Shown here: piece after piece, positions 52,680-62,217 of the stretch | How positions within the stretch are numbered: the stretch's first letter is position 1 | How the letters are laid out: every line of letters begins with the position of its first letter | From: Streptomyces sp. TS71-3 | GTDB lineage: Bacteria; Actinomycetota; Actinomycetes; Streptomycetales; Streptomycetaceae | NCBI RefSeq assembly: GCF_018327685.1 | Contig: NZ_BNEL01000003.1 | Span: 1,736,001-1,800,000, forward strand | Length of the DNA: 64,000 nucleotides | Direction: 5' to 3' | Program-made: the position numbers and the translations under genes | The notes under the pieces: model-generated | What the model was told of the DNA's origin: nothing | Seen by the model: the letters and a program-made list of their open reading frames with translations, nothing else | Databases searched by the model: none

Positions 52680-52697
52680 CCGCCTCCGGTGAGGCGG
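52680..52697 (-). terminator. Short hairpin after the transporter operon
   Basis: CCGCCTC (52680-52686) and GAGGCGG (52691-52697) form a 7-bp stem with loop CGGT, about 25 nt after the stop of the epimerase gene on the minus strand. It lacks a T tract and is a plausible end of the six-gene operon. Confidence 0.45.
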
Positions 52698-52722
52698 GTT
52701 CAAGCCCTGGTCACCCCGGTCG

Positions 52723-53697
52723 TCATGCCTCACCCAGCAGCCGGTCCATCGCGCTGTCGAGCGCGGCGTTCACCACGTGCAGGGCGGGGTCGGCGTCGTA
52801 GTGCGCGAGCACCTCCCGGGCACCCTCGGAGAACGACACCTCGGGCGCGAAGCCCGGCACCAGCGCCCGGAGCTTGGAGGTGTCGAAGAGCATCGAGTGC
52901 CGGAAGTCGTGTTCCAGCACCTCCCCCCAGCCGGGCACCTCCTCGGCGATCGACTCGCTGGAGCGGTGCCGCAGCACGGGGCTTCGCACGCCGGCCGCGG
53001 CGGCCAGGGTCAGGTGGATCTGGTCCCAGGTCAGGATGTCCCCGCTCAGGACGTTGACGCTCTCGCCCAGTGCGTGGCCGTTGCCGAGCAGCGGCACGAA
53101 GGCGCGCGCGAAGTCGCTGGAGTGCGTGAGCGACCACAGCGAGGTGCCGTCGCCGTGCACGACCACCGGCCGCCCCCTGCGCATCCGGTCGATCGCGGTC
53201 CACCCCGCGAGGCTCGGGATCACCGTGCGGTCGTAGGTGTGGAAGGGCCGGACGATCGTGAGCGGGAAGTCCGCCGAGCGGTACCGGTCCTCCAGCAGCA
53301 CCTCGCAGGCGACCTTGTCCCGCGCGTACCCGAAGACCGGCTGGCGGCGCGGGCTGGACTCGGTGATGGGCAGGTTCGGCACCGGGCGCCCGAAGACGGA
53401 GCAGGTGCTGATGAACACGTACTGGCCGGTGGCGCCAGTGAACAGCTCCGGGTGGCCGCGCACGTCGTCGGGCGTGAACCCCACCCAGTTGACGACGGCG
53501 TCGAACTCCTCGCCGCCCAGGGCCTCCCGCAGCGCGGTCGTGTCCCGGACGTCCGCGGCCAGCCGCCTGACCCCGGGTGCCAGTGGCCGGCGCGGCTCGC
53601 CCCGGGTGACGACCGTGACCTCGATGCCGCGGCGGACGGCCTCCGCGGCGGCCGCGGAGCCGATCATGCCCGCCCCGCCCAGGAAGAGCACCTTCAT
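52723..53697 (-). CDS. NAD(P)-dependent epimerase/dehydratase (extended SDR)
   Basis: 324 residues from ATG 53697 with a strong RBS (GGAGGAGGGG). MKVLFLGGAGMIGSAAAAEAVRRG is the Rossmann motif (GGAGMIG), FISTCSVFG supplies the active-site Ser/Thr, and YARDK gives the catalytic Tyr and Lys. The C-terminal half resembles nucleotide-sugar epimerases. It overlaps the isomerase gene by 4 bp and is the last gene of the minus-strand transporter operon, so it probably oxidises or epimerises the imported sugar. Confidence 0.9.
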   Translation of the reverse strand: MKVLFLGGAGMIGSAAAAEAVRRGIEVTVVTRGEPRRPLAPGVRRLAADVRDTTALREALGGEEFDAVVNWVGFTPDDVRGHPELFTGATGQYVFISTCSVFGRPVPNLPITESSPRRQPVFGYARDKVACEVLLEDRYRSADFPLTIVRPFHTYDRTVIPSLAGWTAIDRMRRGRPVVVHGDGTSLWSLTHSSDFARAFVPLLGNGHALGESVNVLSGDILTWDQIHLTLAAAAGVRSPVLRHRSSESIAEEVPGWGEVLEHDFRHSMLFDTSKLRALVPGFAPEVSFSEGAREVLAHYDADPALHVVNAALDSAMDRLLGEA

Positions 53698-54593
53698 GCC
53701 CGCTCCCCTCCTCCGGCACGGCTCACGCCGCCCTGTCCGTGGGTACGGCCTCCGCCGTCCTGTCCTTCGGTACGGCTCCCGCCGTCCTGTCCTTCGGTAC
53801 GGCTCCCGCCGTCCCGTCCTCCGGCACGGCTTCCGCCGTCCCGCGTGAGGCCCCGCCCGACCAGGTGGTCGCGGCTGCGGCGCAGCGCCTCGAACGTGTC
53901 GACGTCCAGCCGCTCCAGCTCGACGATGTGCCACCTGATGCCCGACGGCACGGCGAGGGCCCGGGCCCAGTCGATCCGGCCCTCGCCGATGGGCACCATG
54001 ACGTCGTCCTCGTAGCTGACCGCGGGACCGTCCTTGACGTGCACGAACCGCACCCGGTCGGCAAGGCGGCCGATCACCTCCGCGGGGTCGGCGCCGCCCA
54101 TCACGGCCCAGTACGCGTCCAGTTCGACCAGGACGCGGTCGTCCAGCTCGTCCAGGAGCAGGTCGTACGCCTGGCGGCCGTCGAGGATCCGGGAGAACTC
54201 GGCGAAGTGGTTGTGGTACGCGATCCGCATGCCGCGCCCGGCGGCGCGCTCCGCCGCCTCGTTCACGCGCTCGGCGCCCCGGCGCACGGCGTCCGGGGAG
54301 TCGAACTCCTCGCGCTCCATGCTCCACACCAGCACCTCGGCGCCGAGGTCCGCGTTCTCGTCGAGGATCGCCTCGGCGCGGGGACCTGCGGGGAACGGGG
54401 TGTGGGCGCTGGTGAGCACGAGGCCCGCGGCGTCGATCGCGCGGCGCACCCGGGCCGGGCCGAAGTGCTCGACGAGACCGTAGGTCTCGATGCCGGCGTA
54501 GCCGAGCCCGGCCAGGCGCTCCAGGGTGCCCTCCAGGTCGGCGCGGGCCTGGTCGAGCACCGTGTACATCATGACGCCGAGGTCGGCCGGCAT
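53694..54593 (-). CDS. Sugar phosphate isomerase/epimerase (xylose-isomerase-like TIM barrel)
   Basis: 299 residues from ATG 54593 (GGGAGGA upstream). LGVMMYTVLDQARADLEGTLERLAGLGYAGIETYGL is the typical start, YHNHFAEF and VELDAYWAVMGG carry metal ligands, and FVHVKDG the next strand. The fold matches AP_endonuc_2/IolE-like isomerases acting on sugars or inositols. About 50 extra C-terminal residues are a Gly/Ser/Arg repeat (GGSRTEGQD) from a 27-bp minisatellite, not part of the barrel. It lies between the substrate-binding gene and the epimerase. Confidence 0.9.
   Translation of the reverse strand: MPADLGVMMYTVLDQARADLEGTLERLAGLGYAGIETYGLVEHFGPARVRRAIDAAGLVLTSAHTPFPAGPRAEAILDENADLGAEVLVWSMEREEFDSPDAVRRGAERVNEAAERAAGRGMRIAYHNHFAEFSRILDGRQAYDLLLDELDDRVLVELDAYWAVMGGADPAEVIGRLADRVRFVHVKDGPAVSYEDDVMVPIGEGRIDWARALAVPSGIRWHIVELERLDVDTFEALRRSRDHLVGRGLTRDGGSRAGGRDGGSRTEGQDGGSRTEGQDGGGRTHGQGGVSRAGGGERA
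53715..53849. repeat. 27-bp minisatellite in the isomerase C-terminus
   Basis: Five units start at 53715, 53742, 53769, 53796 and 53823 (plus strand, GGYACGGCTCCCGCCGTCC-like). They are in frame and encode nine-residue repeats at the isomerase's tail. Copy number probably varies between strains without touching the barrel. Confidence 0.85.
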
Positions 54594-54745
54594 CGTTCCT
54601 CCCTGCTGTCTCACCGTCGCGTCACCCGGGACCGCCCCGGGGGCCGCCCGGCCCGCTGACCGGCCGGGGGCCGGGTCGGTCGGGCCGGACGGGGAGGTCG
54701 GAGCGGCCTGGTCGGCCAGGTCGGCCGGCGGGCGGAGGGGCCTGC

Positions 54746-56443
54746 TCATACGGGCTTCAGCCGCAGCGCGACCACCACATTGGGCACCGGGCTGAAGTAG
54801 GGGTTGTCCGGCGTGGGGAAGCCGGTGACCTTCGCGGTGCTCCAGTTGCCCGGGCTGCTCCAGTAGAACAGCGGTATCCAGGGCAGGTTCTCGACGAAGA
54901 TCCGCTCAAGACCGTTGACGATCTTCTGCCGGTCGGCGTCCCTGGCCGCGCTCGGGTACTGCTTGAAGAGCTGCGCCGCTTCCGCGTTCCTGAACCGCTC
55001 GATGTTCTGGTACGTCGGCGTCGACTTGCCGATCGGGTAGTACAGGTTCGGGTTGCTGGTGTCGTTGTAGAAGTTGAAGGCACGCGGCGCCGGGCCGACC
55101 GGGTAGCCCATGGTCGAGTCGAAGTCGCCCTTGGCGGTCAGCTCGTTGATGTCGGTGACCGTCGTGGTGTCGATGGTCAGCTTGATGCCGATGTCCTTGA
55201 GCTGGGAGACCAGCACCTGGCAGCGTGAGGCGATGTCGGTGTACGCGGAGGGGAAGCTGATCGAGAACTCGACCCGCTTGCCGCCCTTGTGGAAGTAGCC
55301 GTCGCCGCCCTTGGCGTAACCGGCGTCGGTCAGCGTCTTCTCGGCCTTCGCCTTGTCCTGGACGAAGTCGACACCCTGGAACTGCGGCGCGATCGAGTCC
55401 TTGTAGGCGGGCATGGGCAGGCCCGTGACGCTGGTGGCGGGCACGTCGTGCGTCGCCGCGGCGACCTGCTTCCTGTCCACGCCGAGGCTGATGGCCTTGC
55501 GCACGGCGAGGTCGCTGAGCGGCCACCGCTCCAGGTTCGGTATGAGGCCGTCGGTGCCCGCCAGCGGGGCCCAGTAGTGGTTGTCCTTGCTGCGCGAGAG
55601 GTACACCTTGTCGGCGTCCGCGATGTAGGTGCCGCCCCAGTCCGCCTGGCCCTGCACCAGCGCGTTGGTCATGCTCTGGTTGTCCTTGTAGGCGACGAAC
55701 CGGATGCTGGTGAGCGCGGCCTTCTGCTGCCAGTAGTGGTCGTTGCGTTCCAGGACGTAGCTCTGCGCGGAGAACTGGCCGAGCTTGAACGGGCCCGTGC
55801 CGACCGGGTTCTTGTCCGTGTACGTCGTCGGGTCGCCGGCCTTGGACCAGATGTGCCGGGGGAGCATCGGCGTCGACACGATGTTCGTGAAGAACTGCTC
55901 CGAGGGCTCGGCGAAGGTCATGACGACCCCGGTGGCACCGGTCGCCTTGACGGTGTCGAACTTGATGCCGTTCACGTTGAGCGCCGGGTACTTCTTCAGC
56001 AGCTCGAAGGTGAACACCACGTCGTCGGCGGAGAACGGCTTGCCGTCCGTCCACGTCACGCCGGACCGCAGCGTCAGGGTCAGCTTCTTGTTGTCGGCCG
56101 CCCACGCCCACTTCTGGGCGAGCCAGGGGATGTCCTTGCCGATGTCGACCGTGTTGATCTGCACCAGCGGCTCGTAGATGAACCCGCCCGCGCCCTGGTT
56201 GGTGTACGTGAGGCCCTGGGCCGAGTGCGGCAGGAACGGGTTGAAGGACTGCGTCAGGTTGTCGGACTGGCCCGCGACGACCAGCGTGCTGCCCCCGCCG
56301 CCGGATCCGGCGCCCGCCGACGGGGAGCAGGCGGCCAGGGCGACGCCGCCGGCGGTCGCCAGGGCACCCGCGAGAACGCTTCTTCTCGTCGGCTTCGTGA
56401 AGAGGGCGCCGGCCGGGCCGGCCGGGGGTGGTGGAGTGCTCAC
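54746..56443 (-). CDS. Family-5 ABC transporter substrate-binding lipoprotein
   Basis: 565 residues from GTG 56443. A Tat/lipoprotein signal ([24 protein letters not shown]) places it on the outer face of the membrane. The Dpp/Opp-type fold is clear: [90 protein letters not shown]. Family-5 proteins bind peptides but in several bacteria also oligosaccharides; the sugar genes in the same operon favour the second. It is encoded downstream of its ATPases rather than first, as is more usual. Confidence 0.93.
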   Translation of the reverse strand: MSTPPPPAGPAGALFTKPTRRSVLAGALATAGGVALAACSPSAGAGSGGGGSTLVVAGQSDNLTQSFNPFLPHSAQGLTYTNQGAGGFIYEPLVQINTVDIGKDIPWLAQKWAWAADNKKLTLTLRSGVTWTDGKPFSADDVVFTFELLKKYPALNVNGIKFDTVKATGATGVVMTFAEPSEQFFTNIVSTPMLPRHIWSKAGDPTTYTDKNPVGTGPFKLGQFSAQSYVLERNDHYWQQKAALTSIRFVAYKDNQSMTNALVQGQADWGGTYIADADKVYLSRSKDNHYWAPLAGTDGLIPNLERWPLSDLAVRKAISLGVDRKQVAAATHDVPATSVTGLPMPAYKDSIAPQFQGVDFVQDKAKAEKTLTDAGYAKGGDGYFHKGGKRVEFSISFPSAYTDIASRCQVLVSQLKDIGIKLTIDTTTVTDINELTAKGDFDSTMGYPVGPAPRAFNFYNDTSNPNLYYPIGKSTPTYQNIERFRNAEAAQLFKQYPSAARDADRQKIVNGLERIFVENLPWIPLFYWSSPGNWSTAKVTGFPTPDNPYFSPVPNVVVALRLKPV

Positions 56444-56495
56444 GGTGCATCTGCTCCTTGTGCGTGGGGACGGGGGGCGGCGTCTGGGGGCCGGG

Positions 56496-57737
56496 TCACT
56501 GCCCGGCGGGTTCGGAGGGCGCGGGACCGCTGGTGGCGGGGCCGGAGGTGGGGCCGGCTGCGAGGTCAGGGGTGACGCCGGTGGTGAGGCCGGCCACCGC
56601 CGCGGTGTTCTCGGCGCGTCGCGCCCGGGCCTCGGGGTCGTCCGCGTACAGCCAGCAGCGGGCCGCATGGCCGGACGGCAGGTCGAAGGACGGCGGTGCC
56701 TCGCGTGCGCAGCGGTCCATCGCGAACGGGCAGCGCGGATGGAACCGGCAGCCCGCGGGCGGCTCGATGAGGCTCGGCGGCTGCCCGATGTCCCGCACCC
56801 GGGGCGCGCCCGCACGCGAGGGGTCGGGCGCCGAGGAGATCAGCAACTGCGTGTACGGGTGCGCGGCCTGCTGCGTCACCGCCTCCGAGGGACCCGACTC
56901 CACGACCTGCCCGGCGTACATCACCGCCGTGTCGGCGGCGAAGTAGCGGGCGGAGGCGATGTCGTGGGTGACGTAGAGCATCGCCGCGTCGCGCTCCTCG
57001 GTCAGGCGGCGCAGCAGGTTGAGGATCCCCAGGCGGATCGAGACGTCCAGGCTGGAGACCGGCTCGTCCGCGAGGAACACCGCGGGGCTCGCGGTCAGCG
57101 CCCGCGCGATCGAGATGCGCTGGAGCTGCCCGCCGGACAGCTCGTGCGGGTACTTCCCGGTGAACTGGCGCGGCGGCACGAGGCTGATCTGCTCGAAGAG
57201 CCGGTCGACGACGCCGTCCTGCTCCGCGCGGCTCTTGCCGGGATGGTGCAGGGCGACCGCCCGCCGCAGCGTGCTCGCGATCGTCGCCACCGGGTTGAAG
57301 GACGCGAACGGGTCCTGGAGGATGAGCTGCACCTCGCTGGTGTACGCGCGGAACGCGTTCCCGCTTGTCGCGCGCACCGGCTCGCCGTGCAGCCTGATCT
57401 CGCCCTCGGTCAGCGGGTGCAGCTGCGCGAGCAGCCGGGCGAGCGTCGACTTGCCCGATCCCGACTCGCCCACGAGAGCGGTGATCCGGCCCGCGTACAG
57501 GCTCAGGGAGACGTTCTCCACGGCGTGCACCACGCGCCGGCCGCCACGGCCGGGTATCGCACTGCGCACGGGGAACCGCTTGGTCACCCCGACCGCTTCG
57601 AGCACCGGCTCGCGGCGCGTGCCGGCGGCGCGTGCGGGCCCGGCCCCGGTCCCGGCCTCCGAGCCCGTCCCGGCGGCGGCTCCTGCGGCGGTCCCTGCCG
57701 GGCGAGCCGAGCCGCCGGCCGTCTGCCCGGCGCTCAC
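56496..57737 (-). CDS. Oligopeptide-type ABC transporter ATPase (DppF-like)
   Basis: 413 residues. [20 protein letters not shown] (Walker A), [12 protein letters not shown] (Q-loop), [16 protein letters not shown] (signature), [13 protein letters not shown] (Walker B), THD (H-loop), and the C-terminal oligo_HPY motif [16 protein letters not shown]- and C-terminal Ala/Gly/Pro-rich tails are unstructured. Its start overlaps the permease-ATPase fusion by 4 bp. It pairs with the fused ATPase to energise uptake. Confidence 0.94.
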   Translation of the reverse strand: MSAGQTAGGSARPAGTAAGAAAGTGSEAGTGAGPARAAGTRREPVLEAVGVTKRFPVRSAIPGRGGRRVVHAVENVSLSLYAGRITALVGESGSGKSTLARLLAQLHPLTEGEIRLHGEPVRATSGNAFRAYTSEVQLILQDPFASFNPVATIASTLRRAVALHHPGKSRAEQDGVVDRLFEQISLVPPRQFTGKYPHELSGGQLQRISIARALTASPAVFLADEPVSSLDVSIRLGILNLLRRLTEERDAAMLYVTHDIASARYFAADTAVMYAGQVVESGPSEAVTQQAAHPYTQLLISSAPDPSRAGAPRVRDIGQPPSLIEPPAGCRFHPRCPFAMDRCAREAPPSFDLPSGHAARCWLYADDPEARARRAENTAAVAGLTTGVTPDLAAGPTSGPATSGPAPSEPAGQ

Positions 57738-59866
57738 TGCTTCTCACCCATCGCCACTTCGGCCTCCGTGTCCTCGCCGTTCTCCGCGCTCTGGCCGCTC
57801 GGGCCGCTCTGGCCGTTCCCACTGCTCTCGCCGCCGGTCCCGGCTTCGTCCTCGCCGTTCGCGTACAGCAGGCAGGCAGCCTGGGCCGCCGCCCCGTCCC
57901 TCGTGGGCCCCTCGATCCGGTACAGGGCCGGCTGCCGCTGCGAGCAGGCCTCGAACGCGACCGGGCAGCGCGGATGGAAGGCGCACCCGGACGGCATCCG
58001 GCGCAGGTCGGGCGGCGACCCGGTGATGCCGGTCAGCTCGCGCTTGGGGCCGCCCAGCGTGGGGAACGACGCGAGCAGGCCGCGGCTGTAGGGGTGCTGG
58101 GGCCGGCGGTAGAAGTCAGCGGCCGGCGCCGTCTCGACGATCCTGCCGCCGTACATCACCGCGATCGTGTCGGAGAGCTCGATGAGCAGCGACAGGTCGT
58201 GGGTGATGAAGACGACGGAGAAGCCCAGCGTGTCCTTGAGCTCCATGATCTTCTCGATGATCTGCCGCTGGATGACCACGTCGAGGGCGGTCGTCGGCTC
58301 GTCCATGACGATGATCTCCGGATCGAGCGCGAGGCCGATCGCGATCATGGCCCGCTGCCGCATCCCGCCGGACAGCTCGTGCGGGTAGGAGCCCGCGCGG
58401 TCGGTGGGGATGCCGACGATGCCGAGCAGTTCGAGGATCCTGGCCGCGCGCTCCTGGGCCGTCATGTGCGGCCGGTGCGCGGTGAGCGCGTCCTCGATCT
58501 GGGCGCCGATGCGCATGATGGGGTTCAGGGCGTGCATGGCCGACTGGAAGACGATCGACAGCTCCTCCCAGCGGAACTCCCGCAGCTCGTCGTCGGCCAT
58601 CGACAGCACGTCCACGGACCTGCCGCCGGGCGCGGTGTACCGGATCTCGCCCCGCGAGACCCGGGCCGGGGGCCGGTGCAGCCGGGTGATGGCGTACGCG
58701 AGCGTGGACTTGCCCGACCCGGACTCGCCCGCGATGCCCAGCACCTCGCCGCGCCGCAGCGTGAACGACACGTCGTCGACCGCCCGGACCGAGCCGCCGT
58801 CACCCGCGTACTCGACCCGCAGGTCCCGCACGTCGAGCACCACGTCGGTGCTGTCCTGCGTGAACGGCGCCGTCGCGGGCCGCGGACCCGTGCCGCGGGC
58901 GGACCGCCGCGGGCGCCGGAGGCGCCTACCGCCCGCCTGGGCGCGCTGCGCCCGCTTGGTGCCGATGCCGGCCTGCCGCAGCCGCGGGTTGATGAACTCG
59001 TCGATGCCGAAGTTCACCAGCGACAGCGCCGTGCCGAGCACCGCGATGGCGAGCCCGGCCGGCACGAACCACCACCAGGCCCCGGTGAGCAGCGCACTGT
59101 TGACCTGCGCCCAGTAGAGGATGGTGCCCCACGACCACTGCGTGACGTCGGTGAGGCCGAGGAACGCGAGAGACGCCTGGGTGAGGATCGCGGCGGTGAC
59201 GGTGCCGAGGAACGAGGCGGCGATGACCGCGACCTGGTTCGGCAGGATGTCCTTGAGGATGATCCGGGACGTCCGCTCGCCGGTCGCCCGCGCCGCCTCC
59301 ACGAAGTCCCGCTTGCGCAGCGACAGCGTCTGGGCCCGCAGCACCCGGGCGCCCCACGCCCAGCCGGTCACCGAGATGACGAGGATGATGCCGAGCGAGC
59401 CGCTGTGCGGCAGGTACGCGGCGAGGATGATCGTCAGCGGCAGGCTCGGCAGCACCAGGAAGACGTTGGCGAGCAGCGACAGCAGTTCGTCGCCCAGTCC
59501 GCCGACGTACCCGGCCGTGATCCCGACGAGGACCGAGAGCACCGTCGTCACCACCGCCGCGCCGAAGCCCACCAGCAGGGAGGCGCGGGCGCCGTAGAGC
59601 ATCTGGGAGAGGACGTCCTGCCCGTTCTGCGTGGTGCCGAGCAGGTGGGTGGCGGACGGCCCCGCCGTCACGTCGTGGCTGACGGCCGACGGGTCGAACG
59701 GCGAGATCCACGGGCCGATCACCGCGAGCACCAGGAAGACCAGCGTGATGACCAGGCCGGTGCAGGTGAGCGGGGAGCGCAGCAGGCGGGGCAGGAGCCG
59801 GGCGGGGCCGGCGGCGGACTCGGGCGCCGCTTCCGCCTCCGCGACGGCGGTTGCAGGTACGGCCAT
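57734..59866 (-). CDS. DppC-type permease fused to DppD-type ATPase
   Basis: 710 residues from ATG 59866 (GGGAGAG upstream). The N-terminal 290 residues are a DppC permease: first [23 protein letters not shown], then a periplasmic loop with [21 protein letters not shown] and an EAA loop [23 protein letters not shown]. After a basic linker ([21 protein letters not shown]) follows a complete DppD ATPase: [44 protein letters not shown] and [15 protein letters not shown]. Single-chain fusions of the inner permease with its ATPase are uncommon among Dpp systems but keep the operon order B-CD-F. Both halves look functional. Confidence 0.94.
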   Translation of the reverse strand: MAVPATAVAEAEAAPESAAGPARLLPRLLRSPLTCTGLVITLVFLVLAVIGPWISPFDPSAVSHDVTAGPSATHLLGTTQNGQDVLSQMLYGARASLLVGFGAAVVTTVLSVLVGITAGYVGGLGDELLSLLANVFLVLPSLPLTIILAAYLPHSGSLGIILVISVTGWAWGARVLRAQTLSLRKRDFVEAARATGERTSRIILKDILPNQVAVIAASFLGTVTAAILTQASLAFLGLTDVTQWSWGTILYWAQVNSALLTGAWWWFVPAGLAIAVLGTALSLVNFGIDEFINPRLRQAGIGTKRAQRAQAGGRRLRRPRRSARGTGPRPATAPFTQDSTDVVLDVRDLRVEYAGDGGSVRAVDDVSFTLRRGEVLGIAGESGSGKSTLAYAITRLHRPPARVSRGEIRYTAPGGRSVDVLSMADDELREFRWEELSIVFQSAMHALNPIMRIGAQIEDALTAHRPHMTAQERAARILELLGIVGIPTDRAGSYPHELSGGMRQRAMIAIGLALDPEIIVMDEPTTALDVVIQRQIIEKIMELKDTLGFSVVFITHDLSLLIELSDTIAVMYGGRIVETAPAADFYRRPQHPYSRGLLASFPTLGGPKRELTGITGSPPDLRRMPSGCAFHPRCPVAFEACSQRQPALYRIEGPTRDGAAAQAACLLYANGEDEAGTGGESSGNGQSGPSGQSAENGEDTEAEVAMGEKQ

Positions 59867-59868
59867 GG

Positions 59869-60843
59869 TCAGCTCTCCCTCGTCCTCGGGTCGAGGAACA
59901 CGTAGGCGATGTCCGCGAGCAGGTTGGCGACCAGCACCAGGACGGTGATCAGAAGGAAGATGGCCGACATCAGCGGGTAGTCCGCGGACTGGGCGGCCTT
60001 GAAGAGCACCGTGCCGATGCCGGGGTAGTTGAAGACGACCTCGGTCACGATGGAGCCGCCGACGACGAAGCCGAGCGACATCGCGAACCCGGAGAACGAC
60101 GGCAGCATCGCGTTGCGGGCCGCGTACTGGTACATCACCCGGCGCCGGGACAGGCCCTTGGCCTCCGCCAGCCGCACGTAGTCCTCGCTCAGCGTGGTGA
60201 CCATCATGTTCCGCATGCCGATCAGCCAGCCGCCGACGGAGGCCACGACGATGGTCAGCGCGGGCAGCACCGCGTAGTACAGCGCGCTGGAGACGAACCC
60301 GCCGCTGAGCCCGATGGTCTGAGTGATCGCGTAGCCGCCGGACAGCGGGAACCACTTCAGGGTGATCGCGAAGACGAGCACCACGATGATGGCGAACCAG
60401 AAGTACGGGATCGAGGAGAGGAACGTGGTGACCGGCACGAGCGAGTCCAGCCAGGTCCCGCGCTTCCAGCCGGCCAGCATGCCGAGTCCGGTGCCGATGA
60501 CGAAGCTGAGGACCGTGCACGCGGTGATCAGGATGAGCGTCCAGTACATGCTCTGGCCGAGCACCGTGCTCACCCTGGACGGGTAGTAGGCGTACGAGAT
60601 CCCGAAGTCACCCGTGAACACGCTGTGCCAGTAGCTCAGATACTGGTGCCACAGGCCGGTGTCCTTCTGCCCGAAGAGCACCCGGAGCGCGCGGACCGCG
60701 GCGGGGTTCAGCTTGCCGTGGAACTGGTTGATCAGGTTGTCGGCCGGGTCGCCGGGCATGATGCGCGGAATGAGGAAGTTGAGGCTGATGGCCGCCCAGG
60801 CGGTCACCACGTAGAAGCCCAGTTTGGTGAGCACGGTACGCAT
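59869..60843 (-). CDS. ABC transporter permease (DppB-like)
   Basis: 324 residues, six predicted membrane segments (first YVVTAWAAISLNFLIPRIMPGDP). The EAA motif is in EDYVRLAEAKGLSRRRVMYQYAARNAMLPS. It is the first gene of a minus-strand operon: permease, permease-ATPase fusion, ATPase, binding protein, isomerase, epimerase. The upstream region holds a predicted GntR operator at 60932-60950. Confidence 0.94.
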   Translation of the reverse strand: MRTVLTKLGFYVVTAWAAISLNFLIPRIMPGDPADNLINQFHGKLNPAAVRALRVLFGQKDTGLWHQYLSYWHSVFTGDFGISYAYYPSRVSTVLGQSMYWTLILITACTVLSFVIGTGLGMLAGWKRGTWLDSLVPVTTFLSSIPYFWFAIIVVLVFAITLKWFPLSGGYAITQTIGLSGGFVSSALYYAVLPALTIVVASVGGWLIGMRNMMVTTLSEDYVRLAEAKGLSRRRVMYQYAARNAMLPSFSGFAMSLGFVVGGSIVTEVVFNYPGIGTVLFKAAQSADYPLMSAIFLLITVLVLVANLLADIAYVFLDPRTRES

Positions 60844-60931
60844 GGCTCAGCTCGCCTCCGCCCGCCGCGCCGAGAGTGGACCCATATCCGCGACTCCTTA
60901 CACCGGGCTCAACCATGGCTGTGCCAAACAG

Positions 60932-60950
60932 ATACCACTTACTACCAGTT
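60932..60950. promoter_or_regulatory. Predicted GntR operator between the transporter operon and the dehydrogenase gene
   Basis: ATACCACTTACTACCAGTT contains two direct half-sites (ATACCA and CTACCA) 10 bp apart. The first nine bases are identical to the site before the GH9 gene (46141-46149). It lies 89 bp upstream of the permease start and 256 bp before the dehydrogenase. Confidence 0.55.
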
Positions 60951-61091
60951 GCGAGCCAAGGTAAGGAGGATCGGCTGCCCTGTCTAGATGCGTGTCAGCA
61001 ACGGTCCGGCAATATGTCCGGTGCCTGTGTGACACGTGAGGTGCTTCGACGCGCCCGTGGGGGCCTGAGAGGAGGCGGGCGAGGTGGACAG

Positions 61092-61167
61092 CATGGTGCT
61101 CCACCATGTACCACATAGGACCACATGGGGCCGGGAACCTCATAGGACCACATGGGGTGGGGAGCCT
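61092..61167. repeat. Inverted repeat and 27-bp direct repeat upstream of the dehydrogenase
   Basis: CATGGTG-CTC-CACCATG (61092-61108) is followed by two 27-bp direct repeats starting CATAGGACCACATGGGG (61114-61140 and 61141-61167; 3 mismatches). ACCACAT occurs three times, the first two 10 bp apart. They may extend the operator region for the dehydrogenase promoter. Confidence 0.6.
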
Positions 61168-61205
61168 CAGCGCCCGAGCACGGGCAGCCCGGACAGGAGT
61201 CGCAC

Positions 61206-62150
61206 ATGAAGATCAGCCAAGTCGTCGGGCCGCGCACCTCCGAGGTCGTGGAGGCGCCGGATCCGGTGCCGGGCGACGACCAGGTGCTGGTGGAGGTGGT
61301 GGCCAGCGGGGTGTGCACCTCGGACCTCGGGCCCTGGCTCGGCCACGACCCGGCGAACGCCCCGGTGCGGCTCGGCCACGAGATGGTCGGCCGGGTCGTC
61401 GCCGCCGGCCGTGACGCGGACCGCTGGCGCCCCGGTGACCTGGTGACCGGCCTCGGCGGCGAGGGGTTCGCGACGCTCGCCGTCATGGACGGGCACGCGA
61501 TCCTGCCCGTACCGGACGGGATCGAGCCCGCCCACGCGATCGGCGAGCCGGTCGCCGACCTGGAGGAGGCGCTGTCCCGCACCGGGGTGGCGGCCGGCGA
61601 CCGGGTCGCGGTGGTGGGGCTCGGCTTCATGGGGCTCGGCCTGGTGCAGCTCGCCAGGCGGCACGCCCCGGGCCTGCTCGTGGGCGTCGACCCGGACCCG
61701 GCGCGGCGCGCGCGGGCGCTCAGGCTCGGCGCGGACCTCGCCTTCGCGCCCGGCGAACTCCCCGAGGAGTTCCGCACGGGGACCGACCGGCGCACCGAGG
61801 CACGGCTGGACGTGGTCCTGGAGGCGACCGGCGTGACCGCGGGACTCAGGACGGCGGGCAGCCTCGTGCGGCCGTTCGGCAGGCTCTGCGTGGTGGGCTA
61901 CCACCACACCGGCGACGCCATGATGGACATGGACCTCTGGTACAAGGCCGTCACCATCGTCAACGGCTTCTGCCCCGACCGCACCCGCCTGATGGCGGCC
62001 ATGCGCGAGGTGCTCGACCTCGTCGCCCAGCGCCGCTTCAGCTACGCCCCCCTGGTCACGCACCGGTTCGCCCTGGACCAGGTGGACGAGGCGTTCGCCG
62101 CGATGCACGCGGGTGCCGCCGACTTCGTCAAGGCGGTGGTCCTGCCCTGA
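61206..62150 (+). CDS. MDR-type alcohol/polyol dehydrogenase, short form
   Basis: 314 residues from ATG 61206 (AGGAG 7 nt upstream). GVCTSDLGPWLGHDP and RLGHEMVGRV supply the catalytic zinc Cys, His and Glu, and GLGFMGLGLVQLARRH is the NAD(P)-binding Rossmann motif. The four-Cys structural zinc lobe of ordinary sorbitol or alcohol dehydrogenases is missing (sequence passes directly from GDLVTGLGGEGFATLAV to the next strand), which accounts for the short length. Its position, divergent from the transporter operon, suggests oxidation of the imported sugar or its polyol. Confidence 0.9.
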   Translation: MKISQVVGPRTSEVVEAPDPVPGDDQVLVEVVASGVCTSDLGPWLGHDPANAPVRLGHEMVGRVVAAGRDADRWRPGDLVTGLGGEGFATLAVMDGHAILPVPDGIEPAHAIGEPVADLEEALSRTGVAAGDRVAVVGLGFMGLGLVQLARRHAPGLLVGVDPDPARRARALRLGADLAFAPGELPEEFRTGTDRRTEARLDVVLEATGVTAGLRTAGSLVRPFGRLCVVGYHHTGDAMMDMDLWYKAVTIVNGFCPDRTRLMAAMREVLDLVAQRRFSYAPLVTHRFALDQVDEAFAAMHAGAADFVKAVVLP

Positions 62151-62217
62151 CCGACGGTGCGGGGACATGGGGGAGCGGCGCCGCGCGAGGCCGTGCGCGC
62201 CGGCAGGGGCCGGCCGC

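Noticed and set aside
61114..61167. CRISPR-like direct repeats
   Set aside because: Only two adjoining copies, no spacer and no cas genes.
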